Part shown: piece after piece, positions 25,012 to 32,714 of the stretch
Layout of the letters: the number at the start of each line of letters is the position of its first letter
How positions within the stretch are numbered: position 1 is the first letter of the stretch
From: Algiphilus sp965216485
Lineage (GTDB): Bacteria; Pseudomonadota; Gammaproteobacteria; Nevskiales; Nevskiaceae
DNA: 64,000 bases
Reading direction: 5' to 3'
NCBI RefSeq assembly: GCF_965216485.1
Contig: NZ_OZ244162.1
Coordinates: forward strand, 186,001 to 250,000
The notes under the pieces: model-generated
Told to the model about the DNA's origin: nothing
The model's database searches: none
The model's input: only the letters and a program-made list of their open reading frames with translations
Program-made: the position numbers and the translations under genes

Positions 25012-25755
25012 TCAGGCACCCGCGTGCTGGTAGCCGTCGATCAGGGCCTGCCAGTCACTGACGTCGTCATAGTGAATGACCGCGGCGCTGTCGCGTGCCC
25101 TGCGCAGGGAGCGCCGCAGACGCGCGAGCCCCAGATGCAGCAGCCAGCCTGGTGCGGCTTCACGGGCGCGATCGAAATCGATCAGATGCAGCCCGCCGTG
25201 GTCATCGACCAGCAGATTGCTGACATTGAGGTCGGGATGATGCACGCGCAGACGGTGCAGGCGCGCGATAAGCACCCCGACCGCATTCCAGAAGGCAGGG
25301 AGCTGAGGTGCCTCGGCGAGCACATCGCGCAAGGCGCGCACCGCGCGAATCTGCTCCATGAGCAGCGCGCCGCGATAGGTACCGTGCCCGCGCCAGACGC
25401 CCGCGGCCACCGGTGCCGGCACTGGCAGGCCATCGGCATGCAGCTTTTCAAGCAGGCGGAATTCCCGAAAGGGACGCGTCCGCCAGAGCCCCGGCCAGAC
25501 ATAGCGCTCCTCCGCGAACTTCCCTGGCAAGCCACCGCGGCGATAGCCACGCAGCACCCAATGCCACTGAGCGCTGTCAATGAAGAGCACGCTGCCGCGG
25601 CCCGCGACATGCTCGCGCACCTGACAATGCTGGCGGTAATGCGCTGGGTCAAAGAGCCAGGCACCCGGTTCGGCCACGCGTTGGGTGTCGCACACAAGGG
25701 CGAACTTGCCGTCCTCGAAAAGCTCGGTGCGCGCGGCCGCGGAATGATTCGGCAT
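25012..25755 (-). CDS. kdkA: 3-deoxy-D-manno-octulosonic acid kinase KdkA
   Basis: KdkA phosphorylates the 4-OH of the single Kdo attached to lipid A, substituting for the second Kdo in some gammaproteobacteria. The 247-residue protein has a truncated eukaryotic-like kinase core: Gly-rich YRRGGLPGKF, catalytic loop HPDLNVSNLLV and metal motif DFDRA. ATG 25755 is preferred; an in-frame ATG 69 bases upstream would give a longer polar tail. It is co-transcribed with waaA (5-bp gap) and divergent from the lipid A acyltransferase, with 95 bp between starts. Confidence 0.93.
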   Translation of the reverse strand: MPNHSAAARTELFEDGKFALVCDTQRVAEPGAWLFDPAHYRQHCQVREHVAGRGSVLFIDSAQWHWVLRGYRRGGLPGKFAEERYVWPGLWRTRPFREFRLLEKLHADGLPVPAPVAAGVWRGHGTYRGALLMEQIRAVRALRDVLAEAPQLPAFWNAVGVLIARLHRLRVHHPDLNVSNLLVDDHGGLHLIDFDRAREAAPGWLLHLGLARLRRSLRRARDSAAVIHYDDVSDWQALIDGYQHAGA

Positions 25756-25850
25756 GTCGGCGTTGGGGAGCGGGGTAACGGAGCGTTTACACTCGCAGTC
25801 TATCTGTTTCGCGTCATGGCGCATTGTGCGCTCTGCGCCTGCATGCCCCT

Positions 25851-26771
25851 ATGCCGTCCTCCCGCAAGCCTTCGTCTGTCTATCACCCGCGCTACTGGCC
25901 GCACTGGTTGCTGGTGGGGCTGCTGCGCGCCCTCGCCTGGCTGCCGCTGTCGATTCAGCGAGGACTGGGACGGCAGCTTGGCCGGCTGAGTTACCGACTG
26001 CTCAGACGGCGCCGCGACATCACGCGCATCAATCTTTCGCTGTGTTTTCCCGACAAAGGGCCGGACGAGATCGAGTCCCTGGTGCGTGCCCATTTCGAAT
26101 CGGTAGGAGTCGGCTTCTTCGAAACCCTGTCGGCGTGGTGGAAGCCGTCGCGCGTGTTGGCACCGCGATTGCGCGTGGAAGGCCTGGAGCATTTGGAAGC
26201 CGCCAAACGCGAGGGTGGCGTCATCCTGCTCACCGGCCACTTCACCACCCTCGAACTGGCGGCGCGCGCGCTGTGCGAGGCGGGCGTGACCTTCCACGCC
26301 ATGTATCGCCGCCACAACGATCCGGTGTTCGAGCGCGTCATGCAGGCACTGCGCAGCCGCCACAGCGGTCGGCCCGCGCTGCAGCGCGAACAGCTGCGCC
26401 CTCTGGTACGGGCACTGCGCCAGGGCGACGCCATCTGGTACGGACCGGACCAGGCCCTGCCGCAGGGCACGCTCTTTGTCGACTTCTTCGGTGTTCCAAC
26501 CCCCACGCTGTCGGCCACCAGCAAGCTTGCCGAGTATGGCCGCGCCCGCGTCGTGCCCTTCTACCCCCGGCGTGAGGGCCGCGATCTCGTTGTCCGCATC
26601 GCACCCGCCTGGGATGACTTCCCCAGTGACGATGTCGCGAAGGACGCGCGGCGCGTCAACGCCGCCCTGGAAGACGGCGTACGCATGGCGCTGCCGGATT
26701 ACTTCTGGATCCACCGTCGCTTCAAGATTCGGCCACCCGGCATGCCGTCGGTCTATCCCAAGCGCAGGTAG
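25851..26771 (+). CDS. LpxL/HtrB-type lipid A acyltransferase
   Basis: This 306-residue, membrane-anchored late acyltransferase adds a secondary acyl chain to Kdo-lipid A. The N terminus (HPRYWPHWLLVGLL) and LSLCFPDKG match LpxL, the catalytic H-x4-E is HFTTLE, and the C-terminal FWIHRRFKIRPPGMPSVY closes with the family's Arg-rich signature. LpxL and LpxM cannot be separated with certainty, but similarity along its length is to LpxL. It lies divergent from kdkA-waaA, completing a lipid A/Kdo cluster. Confidence 0.92.
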   Translation: MPSSRKPSSVYHPRYWPHWLLVGLLRALAWLPLSIQRGLGRQLGRLSYRLLRRRRDITRINLSLCFPDKGPDEIESLVRAHFESVGVGFFETLSAWWKPSRVLAPRLRVEGLEHLEAAKREGGVILLTGHFTTLELAARALCEAGVTFHAMYRRHNDPVFERVMQALRSRHSGRPALQREQLRPLVRALRQGDAIWYGPDQALPQGTLFVDFFGVPTPTLSATSKLAEYGRARVVPFYPRREGRDLVVRIAPAWDDFPSDDVAKDARRVNAALEDGVRMALPDYFWIHRRFKIRPPGMPSVYPKRR

Positions 26772-26855
26772 TCTCGGCGGCCTGCGCCATCCCCAAGGTG
26801 TTGGGTACTATGGATGCCCGACGTCAATGTCCCTCCGCTTACCCGGACCCCCTTC

Positions 26856-27905
26856 ATGGTCACTCGATTTCCCCTGATTCCGACGGTGGTGGCTGTGGCC
26901 GCCGCGCTCTGTTCTTCCCTTGCCTTCGCCGCGACCGAAGAGGCCCGTCGCCTGCTCAACGAGGGGCGCGCCGCGCAGGCACTGAATGTGCTGGAAACGC
27001 ATCTCGAAGGCAGTCCGCAGGACGCTGAGGCGCGATTCCTGCGCGGACTCGCACTGTCACGTACCGGCCGGCGCGATCAGGCCATCGAGGTCTTCGCCAA
27101 CCTGACCCGCGACTATCCGCAGCTACCCGAGCCGTACAACAACCTTGCCGTCATCTATGCCCAGCAGGGTGACTATGAGAAGGCGCGCGACGCCCTGGAG
27201 GCGGCGCTGGCCACCCACCCCAGCTACGCCACGGCGCACGAGAATCTGGGCGATATCTATGCGGCACTCGCCTCGGCTTCCTACAACCGCGCGCTGATGC
27301 TCGATGAAAGCAATCCCACCGCGCGACAGAAGCTGAAATTGATGGAGCGCCTCGGCGCCAGTCTGCCGGCCACGCGCCCCAACCTCAGCGCCCCCGCCGA
27401 GCAGCCTGCGACCGCTGCAACCTCCCCTGCCGGCAGCAGCGACGCCGCTGCCGCATCGTCCGTTTCCTCCGCCTCGGATGCATCATCCCCGGCCGTCGAC
27501 CGCGCCGCGCCGCCCGCCGCTGCCACGCCCGCGGCAGCCGCGCCCAGCTCCACGGCGGAGCGCGCGACGCGCGAGCGCATCTCCGCAGCCGTCTACGACT
27601 GGGCGCAGGCCTGGCAGAAGCAGGAGGTGGAGGCCTATCTCGATGCCTATGCGCCGGACTTCGATCCCGCCGGCGGTCTCAGCCGCTCGGCCTGGGAGGC
27701 GCAGCGGCGCGATCGGGTGAGCAGCCCGAACCGCATCGTCGTGCGGGTACGCGATCCGGACATTCAGATTGTCAGCCCGGACCGGGCCCGCGTCACCTTC
27801 CAGCAGGAATACGAATCCGACAACTACAGCGACGTCACGACCAAGGTGCTTGACCTGCGTCGGGTGGATGACCGCTGGCTCATCCTGCGCGAAACCACGC
27901 GCTGA
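26856..27905 (+). CDS. Exported TPR protein with C-terminal NTF2-like (Cds6-type) domain
   Basis: This 349-residue periplasmic protein has a signal peptide (1-25, LCSSLAFA), three to four TPR units (about 28-150), an Ala/Ser/Pro-rich linker (about 175-240) and an NTF2-like domain (about 245-349: YDWAQAWQKQEVEAYLDAYAPDF to ILRETTR). The same C-terminal domain type ends the L,D-transpeptidase encoded next. TPR modules usually dock partners, so this may be a scaffold for peptidoglycan enzymes, an inference from the neighbour and the shared domain. ATG 26856 is chosen because it places the leader at the N terminus; the frame is open 14 codons further upstream. Confidence 0.82.
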   Translation: MVTRFPLIPTVVAVAAALCSSLAFAATEEARRLLNEGRAAQALNVLETHLEGSPQDAEARFLRGLALSRTGRRDQAIEVFANLTRDYPQLPEPYNNLAVIYAQQGDYEKARDALEAALATHPSYATAHENLGDIYAALASASYNRALMLDESNPTARQKLKLMERLGASLPATRPNLSAPAEQPATAATSPAGSSDAAAASSVSSASDASSPAVDRAAPPAAATPAAAAPSSTAERATRERISAAVYDWAQAWQKQEVEAYLDAYAPDFDPAGGLSRSAWEAQRRDRVSSPNRIVVRVRDPDIQIVSPDRARVTFQQEYESDNYSDVTTKVLDLRRVDDRWLILRETTR

Positions 27906-28124
27906 TGCCCGTTGATTGCCGACATGCCATTGTCGCGTGGGGCGCCGCATGCGCCTGAACAATCACCCTGCAGCCTAAAGGTCGATCTGACGCGACCATC
28001 GTGCCGCAGCATCTCGCGCCCGCGGTGCAGCCCTGCTCAACCGCCACCAGGGCGCCATGCGATGAGAATGGCGCCGTCGCGCGTGCACGGGAGGGCTGGT
28101 GCCTGCCAGTCGCAACAGTACGGC

Positions 28125-29384
28125 ATGGTCCGCGCGGCCGGGTTGCTCGCCGTGGCGCTGCTGGCTGCAAGCCATGACGTCGAGGCGCGGCTGGTCAGCC
28201 CGCCGTTGCTGCTCGATGCACCCGCCGCACCGGCCCCTCCTGGATCCCCCGAGGACCGTCTGATCGAAGCAGCGCATGCCTTTGACAACGGTCAGGCGCG
28301 CCTTGCCCTGGATCGAGTGGATGCACTGATCGAAGACGAACCCACCTTCCGCGCCGCCCACTATCTGCGCGGGCGCATCTTCGGTGCATTGGCTGGGGTG
28401 CCCGCCGCCAGCCTGATGCCCGAACACGGTGAGGCATTGCAGGCACTAGCTGAAGAACTGGACTTGCGTATCGCGCGCAGCCATCTCGACGACGCCCGGC
28501 ACATGCAGCCCAGCGCCGTATTGGCCCTGCCCGATCATCTGCGCTATCTGCTGACGGTGGACCTGTCCGCAGCGCGCCTCTACGTGCTGGAGAACAGCAC
28601 CGAAGGCCTGCGCCTGATCGCCGACCGTTATGCCGCCATGGGCAGCGCCGGTTTTGGCAAGGAGCGGGAGGGCGACAACCGCACCCCGCTGGGGATTTAC
28701 CGCATCACCGAGTGGAAAGACGACGCCTCGCTGCCGGAACTCTACGGCCACGGCGCCTTCCCGGTGGACTACCCCAACGACTGGGATCGCCACCGCCGCC
28801 GTACCGGCTACGGAATCTGGCTGCACGGCGTACCGCGGGACACCTATGCACGCGTGCCACGCTCTTCGGAGGGCTGCGTGACCCTGTCCAACGACGCAAT
28901 GGCCTGGCTGCAGGACTACATCGACATCGGCGAAACACGCGTCGTGCTGGCGGAGTCACTGCAATGGGCGACACGGGAGGCCGTGGCGAGCGAGCGAACG
29001 CGATTCCAGGCTCGCATCGACGCCTGGCGCAACGCCTGGGCGCAGCGCGACACCGACCACTATCTGAGCTTCTACGCCGACAACTTCACGACCGAACAGC
29101 ACGCACGCCCACACTTTGCCGCGCACAAACGTGCCGTCAACGCGGGCAAGAGCTGGATCGAGGTGGAACTGCGCGATATTGCGATCTTCGACTACCCTGG
29201 CGAGCCGGGCCTGCGTCTGGTCAGCTTCGAACAGGAATACCGCAGCGACAGCTACCAGTCGGTTTCGCACAAGCGCCAGTACTGGCGGCTGCAGGAAGAC
29301 GGAAGCTGGCGCATCGAGCGCGAGGTCGAGCTGGAGGAACGCGAGATCACGCCCACCGCCATCAGTGCGGAAGCACGCCCCTGA
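28125..29384 (+). CDS. YkuD L,D-transpeptidase with C-terminal NTF2-like domain
   Basis: This 419-residue exported enzyme has a signal peptide (1-22), a helical N-terminal region, a YkuD catalytic domain (about 140-275) with H234 (HGVPRD) and the nucleophile C251 in SSEGCVTLSN, and an NTF2-like domain (about 290-405) homologous to that of the preceding TPR protein. Members with this architecture resemble YafK/LdtF-type proteins, which act on peptidoglycan cross-links or lipoprotein attachment rather than classical 3-3 linking. ATG 28125 gives a compact leader; ATG 28062 or 28068 are alternatives. The gene overlaps the convergent M14 amidase gene by 23 bases. Confidence 0.88.
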   Translation: MVRAAGLLAVALLAASHDVEARLVSPPLLLDAPAAPAPPGSPEDRLIEAAHAFDNGQARLALDRVDALIEDEPTFRAAHYLRGRIFGALAGVPAASLMPEHGEALQALAEELDLRIARSHLDDARHMQPSAVLALPDHLRYLLTVDLSAARLYVLENSTEGLRLIADRYAAMGSAGFGKEREGDNRTPLGIYRITEWKDDASLPELYGHGAFPVDYPNDWDRHRRRTGYGIWLHGVPRDTYARVPRSSEGCVTLSNDAMAWLQDYIDIGETRVVLAESLQWATREAVASERTRFQARIDAWRNAWAQRDTDHYLSFYADNFTTEQHARPHFAAHKRAVNAGKSWIEVELRDIAIFDYPGEPGLRLVSFEQEYRSDSYQSVSHKRQYWRLQEDGSWRIEREVELEEREITPTAISAEARP

Positions 29385-30351
29385 GTTGCACCGGGAGCGG
29401 CGGCTGCGTCAGCCACGGCGTCACCTGTTCCGGACCGCTGTCCGCGAGCTGCCGAGAGACCGGCAGACCCGGAACCACATGCTCGACCATCCACTGCTCG
29501 AGATCGCGCCACATGTCGGCCGCCTGCCGCGCGGTCGGCATGATGCCGGCGTGCGGCAATTCCGGCGTCACCACAGGAATGCCCAGATATTCCCCGGCCC
29601 AGCGTCCCAGCGAGCCGGGGTAGGTGCCCAGCTGATCCAGCTGCAGGAAGCCCAGACGCTCGGGGGCCTCATGGCGCCTGCCGTCGAAATCCAGCAGCCC
29701 CAGCGGCGCGTGCATGGCGACCACCACATCGGGGGCAAAGCGGATGATCTGCTCGGCCAGCCATTGGCTTTCCGGCTCTGACAGGGCGTCCGGACCGGGG
29801 TAGCGGCGCGGATCGCTGCCCGTCTGCGTGCGCCAGTGCGGCAAAGCCGCCCGCTGCCAGTCCGGCGAGGGGAAATTGCGATTCAGATCCACACCGTTGG
29901 CATTCTCGCGTGTGGCCGGCCGCCGCAATAAACCATCCGGATTCAGGGCCGGGATCACGCGCCAATACTGGGTGCGGTCGGTACGCTGGTCGAGCTCCGC
30001 CATGTACTGGAACACCACGCTGACGGACGACAACTCGTCGCCGTGGATACCGCCGAACAGGAGCACGCGCAGTGCCGGGCGGCCATCCGCCGTCGCGCCA
30101 TTGGGCGGAAAATCGGCATACAGCAGCGGCCAGCCTTCCACGGAAGCGACCCCGGAGGCCTTCAGCGCGGGAAGCGCGCAATGCTCCGGATGCACGGATG
30201 CCAGCCGGGCCTCGATGCGCGCGCAGCTTCGCTCGACGTTGGCAAGGGGGATCGACTCCACGGAGTGGGCACGCGCCGCAGACCAGGCGGCGGTGGCCAC
30301 CACCAAGACAAGGAGACCAGAGAGGAGACATGCGGGTATACCGGCCCGCAT
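29362..30351 (-). CDS. M14 zinc carboxypeptidase, murein peptide amidase (MpaA-like)
   Basis: This 329-residue exported metallopeptidase has a signal peptide (1-28, WSAARA). The M14 zinc ligands are HGDE (first His and Glu) and a later His in VVVAMHAPLG. NRNFPSPDW and the catalytic Glu of VVTPELPH complete the active site. E. coli MpaA cleaves L-Ala-gamma-D-Glu-mDAP during murein recycling, but that enzyme is cytoplasmic. The leader here implies periplasmic action on peptidoglycan peptides, consistent with the convergent L,D-transpeptidase. It is 6 bases downstream of dsbA. Confidence 0.85.
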   Translation of the reverse strand: MRAGIPACLLSGLLVLVVATAAWSAARAHSVESIPLANVERSCARIEARLASVHPEHCALPALKASGVASVEGWPLLYADFPPNGATADGRPALRVLLFGGIHGDELSSVSVVFQYMAELDQRTDRTQYWRVIPALNPDGLLRRPATRENANGVDLNRNFPSPDWQRAALPHWRTQTGSDPRRYPGPDALSEPESQWLAEQIIRFAPDVVVAMHAPLGLLDFDGRRHEAPERLGFLQLDQLGTYPGSLGRWAGEYLGIPVVTPELPHAGIMPTARQAADMWRDLEQWMVEHVVPGLPVSRQLADSGPEQVTPWLTQPPLPVQLRGVLPH

Positions 30352-30357
30352 GCCGGA

Positions 30358-30996
30358 TCAGCCCTTGTTCGAGCGCGCCTTGTCGACGAGGAAATTGATG
30401 ATGCTGATCATTTCCTCGAAGCTTCCGGCCTGCCCCGCGCTGACCTGCCAACGACCATCAACCACCACCGTCGGGACACTGGCGATGCCAAAGTCGGCAA
30501 TGCGCTGCTCCGAACGTCGCGTGCGGTTCTCGACCGTGAAGCTGTTGAAGGTCTTGCGGAACGTGTCCACCTCGATACCGGCCTGCGAGAAGATACCGGC
30601 CAGCGTGTCTTCGGAGGCGAGGCTTCGTCCCTGCTGGTGGATGGCGTTGAAGATGCGGCCATGCACCTCGTCCGTGACCTCAAGCTCCTGCGCCGTGTAG
30701 AAGGCGCGGACATGCAGACGACCGGCACTTCGACCGAGCGCGGTGGGAAGGCGCTCGAAGGTCACATCCTCAGCCTTGGTGCGCTTCCACTCGTTGATGT
30801 GCGGCTCGAAGTTGTAGCAATGCCGGCAGCCGTACCAGAACACCTCGGTTACGGCGATCGCACCAGGCTCCGAGGTTTCGACGTTGCGCACTTCCTTGTA
30901 GTGCTCGCCCTCGACATAAGTCTCGGGCTGGGCGGTGCAAGCCAATGGGCTGACAAGGAGGGCAACCGCGGCAAGGCGGCTCAAAAAACGACGCAT
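30358..30996 (-). CDS. dsbA: Thiol:disulfide interchange protein DsbA
   Basis: This 212-residue periplasmic oxidoreductase introduces disulfide bonds into exported proteins. A signal peptide spans about 1-22, the thioredoxin-fold active site is C57-R58-H59-C60 in FWYGCRHCYNFEP, and a cis-Pro loop is in IASVPTVVV. The dipeptide Arg-His instead of the usual Pro-His is unusual and could shift the redox potential. GGGGA a few bases upstream supports ATG 30996 over the ATG 12 bases earlier. Order cyt c4-dsbA beside engB and polA matches Pseudomonas. Confidence 0.93.
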   Translation of the reverse strand: MRRFLSRLAAVALLVSPLACTAQPETYVEGEHYKEVRNVETSEPGAIAVTEVFWYGCRHCYNFEPHINEWKRTKAEDVTFERLPTALGRSAGRLHVRAFYTAQELEVTDEVHGRIFNAIHQQGRSLASEDTLAGIFSQAGIEVDTFRKTFNSFTVENRTRRSEQRIADFGIASVPTVVVDGRWQVSAGQAGSFEEMISIINFLVDKARSNKG

Positions 30997-31043
30997 ATCT
31001 ATCCCCACGGAAAACGGCTTTGGATCAAGGCTCCGCCGAGCGA

Positions 31044-31667
31044 TCAGCGGCGCGGCTGCAGACCTGCTGCGTAGGAAGCCAGCGCGTCGATTTCCTCGTC
31101 GGTGAGCTTGGCGGCAACGGTCTGCATCATCTGACCCGGAACGCCCACGCCGCGTTCACCGGAACGATAGGCACGCAGCTGCATGGCGGTGTAGGTGGCG
31201 TGCTGGTTGGCAATGCGCGGATAGGCAGCACCCGCATTCCCCAGACCGGCCGGCCCATGGCAGCCGGTGCACGATGGAATGCCGCGCTCGGCGTCACCAC
31301 CGCGCCACAGCGGCTCTGCAATGGCCACCGCTTCCTCGCTGGCGGTGCGCGGCTTGGCCTGCTGCTGCGCGTAGTAGGCGCCGAGATTGCGCATGTCGGT
31401 TTCCGACAGACCGGCGGCCTGCCCCATCATCAACGCATTCTGGCGCGCTCCGCTCTTGTAGGCCTTCAGCTGCTCCACGATGTAGGTGGCATGCTGGCCC
31501 GCGAGAACCGGCCATTCCGGATTGCTGCTGTTGCCATCCGGCCCGTGACAGGCCGCGCAGGTCGCGGATTTCGCCTTTCCGGCTTCGGGGTCACCCCCGG
31601 TAAAGGGCTCTTCGGCCTGCGCGATGCCCACAAAAAGGGCACAGCAGGCAAACAGGGCGCGCTTCAT
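31044..31667 (-). CDS. Dihaem cytochrome c4
   Basis: This 207-residue periplasmic electron carrier has a signal peptide (1-18) and two c-type haem sites, CAACH (37-41) and CTGCH (133-137), each followed by a Met-containing segment for the sixth ligand (NALMMGQA and VPGQMMQTV). The two-fold symmetric layout is that of cytochrome c4, which passes electrons toward terminal oxidases. It lies 47 bases upstream of dsbA on the same strand and is divergent from engB (87 bp between starts). Confidence 0.95.
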   Translation of the reverse strand: MKRALFACCALFVGIAQAEEPFTGGDPEAGKAKSATCAACHGPDGNSSNPEWPVLAGQHATYIVEQLKAYKSGARQNALMMGQAAGLSETDMRNLGAYYAQQQAKPRTASEEAVAIAEPLWRGGDAERGIPSCTGCHGPAGLGNAGAAYPRIANQHATYTAMQLRAYRSGERGVGVPGQMMQTVAAKLTDEEIDALASYAAGLQPRR

Positions 31668-31754
31668 TCAAGACTCCGATGACAGTTCGCACCCCTTTGG
31701 CGATGGGTCGCCGGGCGCGGAAACGAGTATGGTTGCAACGCCTAAATATACCCG

Positions 31755-32366
31755 ATGCGGCAGGACGTGAGCGACAACCCCTTCCTCAAGGCCGAATTTT
31801 TGCGGTCATGTGCACAACACCATCAGCTTCCGGATGACGGCCTTCCTGAATTGGCCTTCGCGGGTCGCTCCAACGCCGGAAAATCCAGTGCGCTGAACAA
31901 ATTGTGTCAGCGTCGCAACCTGGCACGCACCAGCAAGACACCCGGCCGTACCCAGCTACTGAACGTCTTCGCGGTGCCCAACGGCTACCTGGTGGATCTG
32001 CCTGGGTACGGCTACGCCAATGTGCCGGAGCGGGTGCGCCGCGACTGGGGCCGGCTCGTCGGCGATTATGTCGGCAAGCGCGGGCCGCTGATTGGCGTGG
32101 TTCTGATCATGGATATCCGGCACCCGCTCACCGACTATGACCAGCAGATGCTGGCATGGGCCGAATCGGCCGGGCGGCAATTGCATGTGCTGCTCACCAA
32201 AGCTGACAAGCTCTCGTTCGGCAAGGCGCGCAACGTACAGCTTCAGGTACAGCGCAGCCTGGGCGATCGGGCGAGCTGCCAGCTGTTCTCGGCGCTGCGC
32301 GGCATCGGCGTGGAAGAGGCGCAAGCGACCCTCGGCGCTTGGCTGCGCTCGGATGCGGGCGTATAG
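31755..32366 (+). CDS. engB: Ribosome biogenesis GTP-binding protein EngB (YihA/YsxC)
   Basis: This 203-residue essential TRAFAC GTPase is needed for assembly of the large ribosomal subunit. All G motifs are present: G1 GRSNAGKSS, G2 TPGRT, G3 DLPGYG, G4 TKAD and G5 SAL. The gene is convergent with the candidate small RNA at about 32395-32505, just as yihA is convergent with spf in E. coli. Confidence 0.96.
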   Translation: MRQDVSDNPFLKAEFLRSCAQHHQLPDDGLPELAFAGRSNAGKSSALNKLCQRRNLARTSKTPGRTQLLNVFAVPNGYLVDLPGYGYANVPERVRRDWGRLVGDYVGKRGPLIGVVLIMDIRHPLTDYDQQMLAWAESAGRQLHVLLTKADKLSFGKARNVQLQVQRSLGDRASCQLFSALRGIGVEEAQATLGAWLRSDAGV

Positions 32367-32394
32367 TCGAACGCACAAATTTTCCGAAGCGCAC

Positions 32395-32505
32395 AAAAAA
32401 GTGCCGGGCGACTCGGGGGAAATCGCCCGGCAGCGGTTCCGGCTTTGGGGGATGCCGGACTCTGTCCAGGGAGTGGAGACAGAGGAGCGTCAAGGGGGTA
32501 ACGCT
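32395..32505 (-). ncRNA. Candidate small RNA with C-rich loops (sX13/ErsA/Spot 42 position)
   Basis: On the minus strand four perfect hairpins follow one another: GAGCGT/ACGCTC with a loop holding CCCCC; CTCTGTC/GACAGAG with CTCCC; TCCGGC/GCCGGA with CCCCC; and GCCGGGCGA/TCGCCCGGC with CCCCC in its 11-base loop. The last is followed by AC and six T residues (complement of 32395-32400), an intrinsic terminator. The RNA is about 110 nt. It lies downstream of polA in the same orientation and convergent with engB, the exact layout of Spot 42 and ErsA. C-rich exposed loops are the hallmark of sX13 and ErsA, which target G-rich ribosome-binding regions. No protein frame explains this segment. Confidence 0.8.
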
Positions 32506-32512
32506 CACTGGA

Positions 32513-32539
32513 TAGGACAGGGAGTAGCGGATTGGGTTC
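32513..32539 (-). promoter_or_regulatory. Possible ECF (sigma-E/AlgU-like) promoter of the small RNA
   Basis: On the minus strand GAACCC (32534-32539) and TCCTA (32513-32517) are 16 bp apart, resembling the GAACTT-N16-TCTAA pattern of sigma-E/AlgU promoters. ErsA of Pseudomonas is AlgU-dependent. An overlapping sigma70-type -10 TATCCA (32509-32514) without a -35 is the alternative. Confidence 0.35.
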
Positions 32540-32714
32540 CCGACTCCGCGCGAAAATTTGCCCGGAACGGGATGATTTCGCGCAAATCGAAATTAAGTGT
32601 TTGTTTTTGAAAGATATTTAGTTGGGCACGGCACCGTGGCCTGGCCCGATTTGTGGCCTGGTTTCGGCCTCGGGAGCCGCCGCCGACCGCAACCCTTGTG
32701 CAGCGGAGTTCCCC

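Noticed and set aside
22643..25033. Very long plus-strand open frame opposite ligase, exonuclease and waaA genes
   Set aside because: It is antisense to three clear enzymes with intact motifs, lacks any domain or hydrophobic pattern, and arises from GC-rich codon bias, as do similar frames at 33654-35921, 14544-16028, 47168-48607, 51432-52751, 55348-57135 and 58268-60103.
32401..32506. Plus-strand reading of the hairpins as a CsrA/RsmA-sequestering RNA (GGA in loops)
   Set aside because: The terminator U-tract and the syntenic orientation are on the minus strand; on the plus strand no U-tract follows and loops are G-runs rather than ANGGA.
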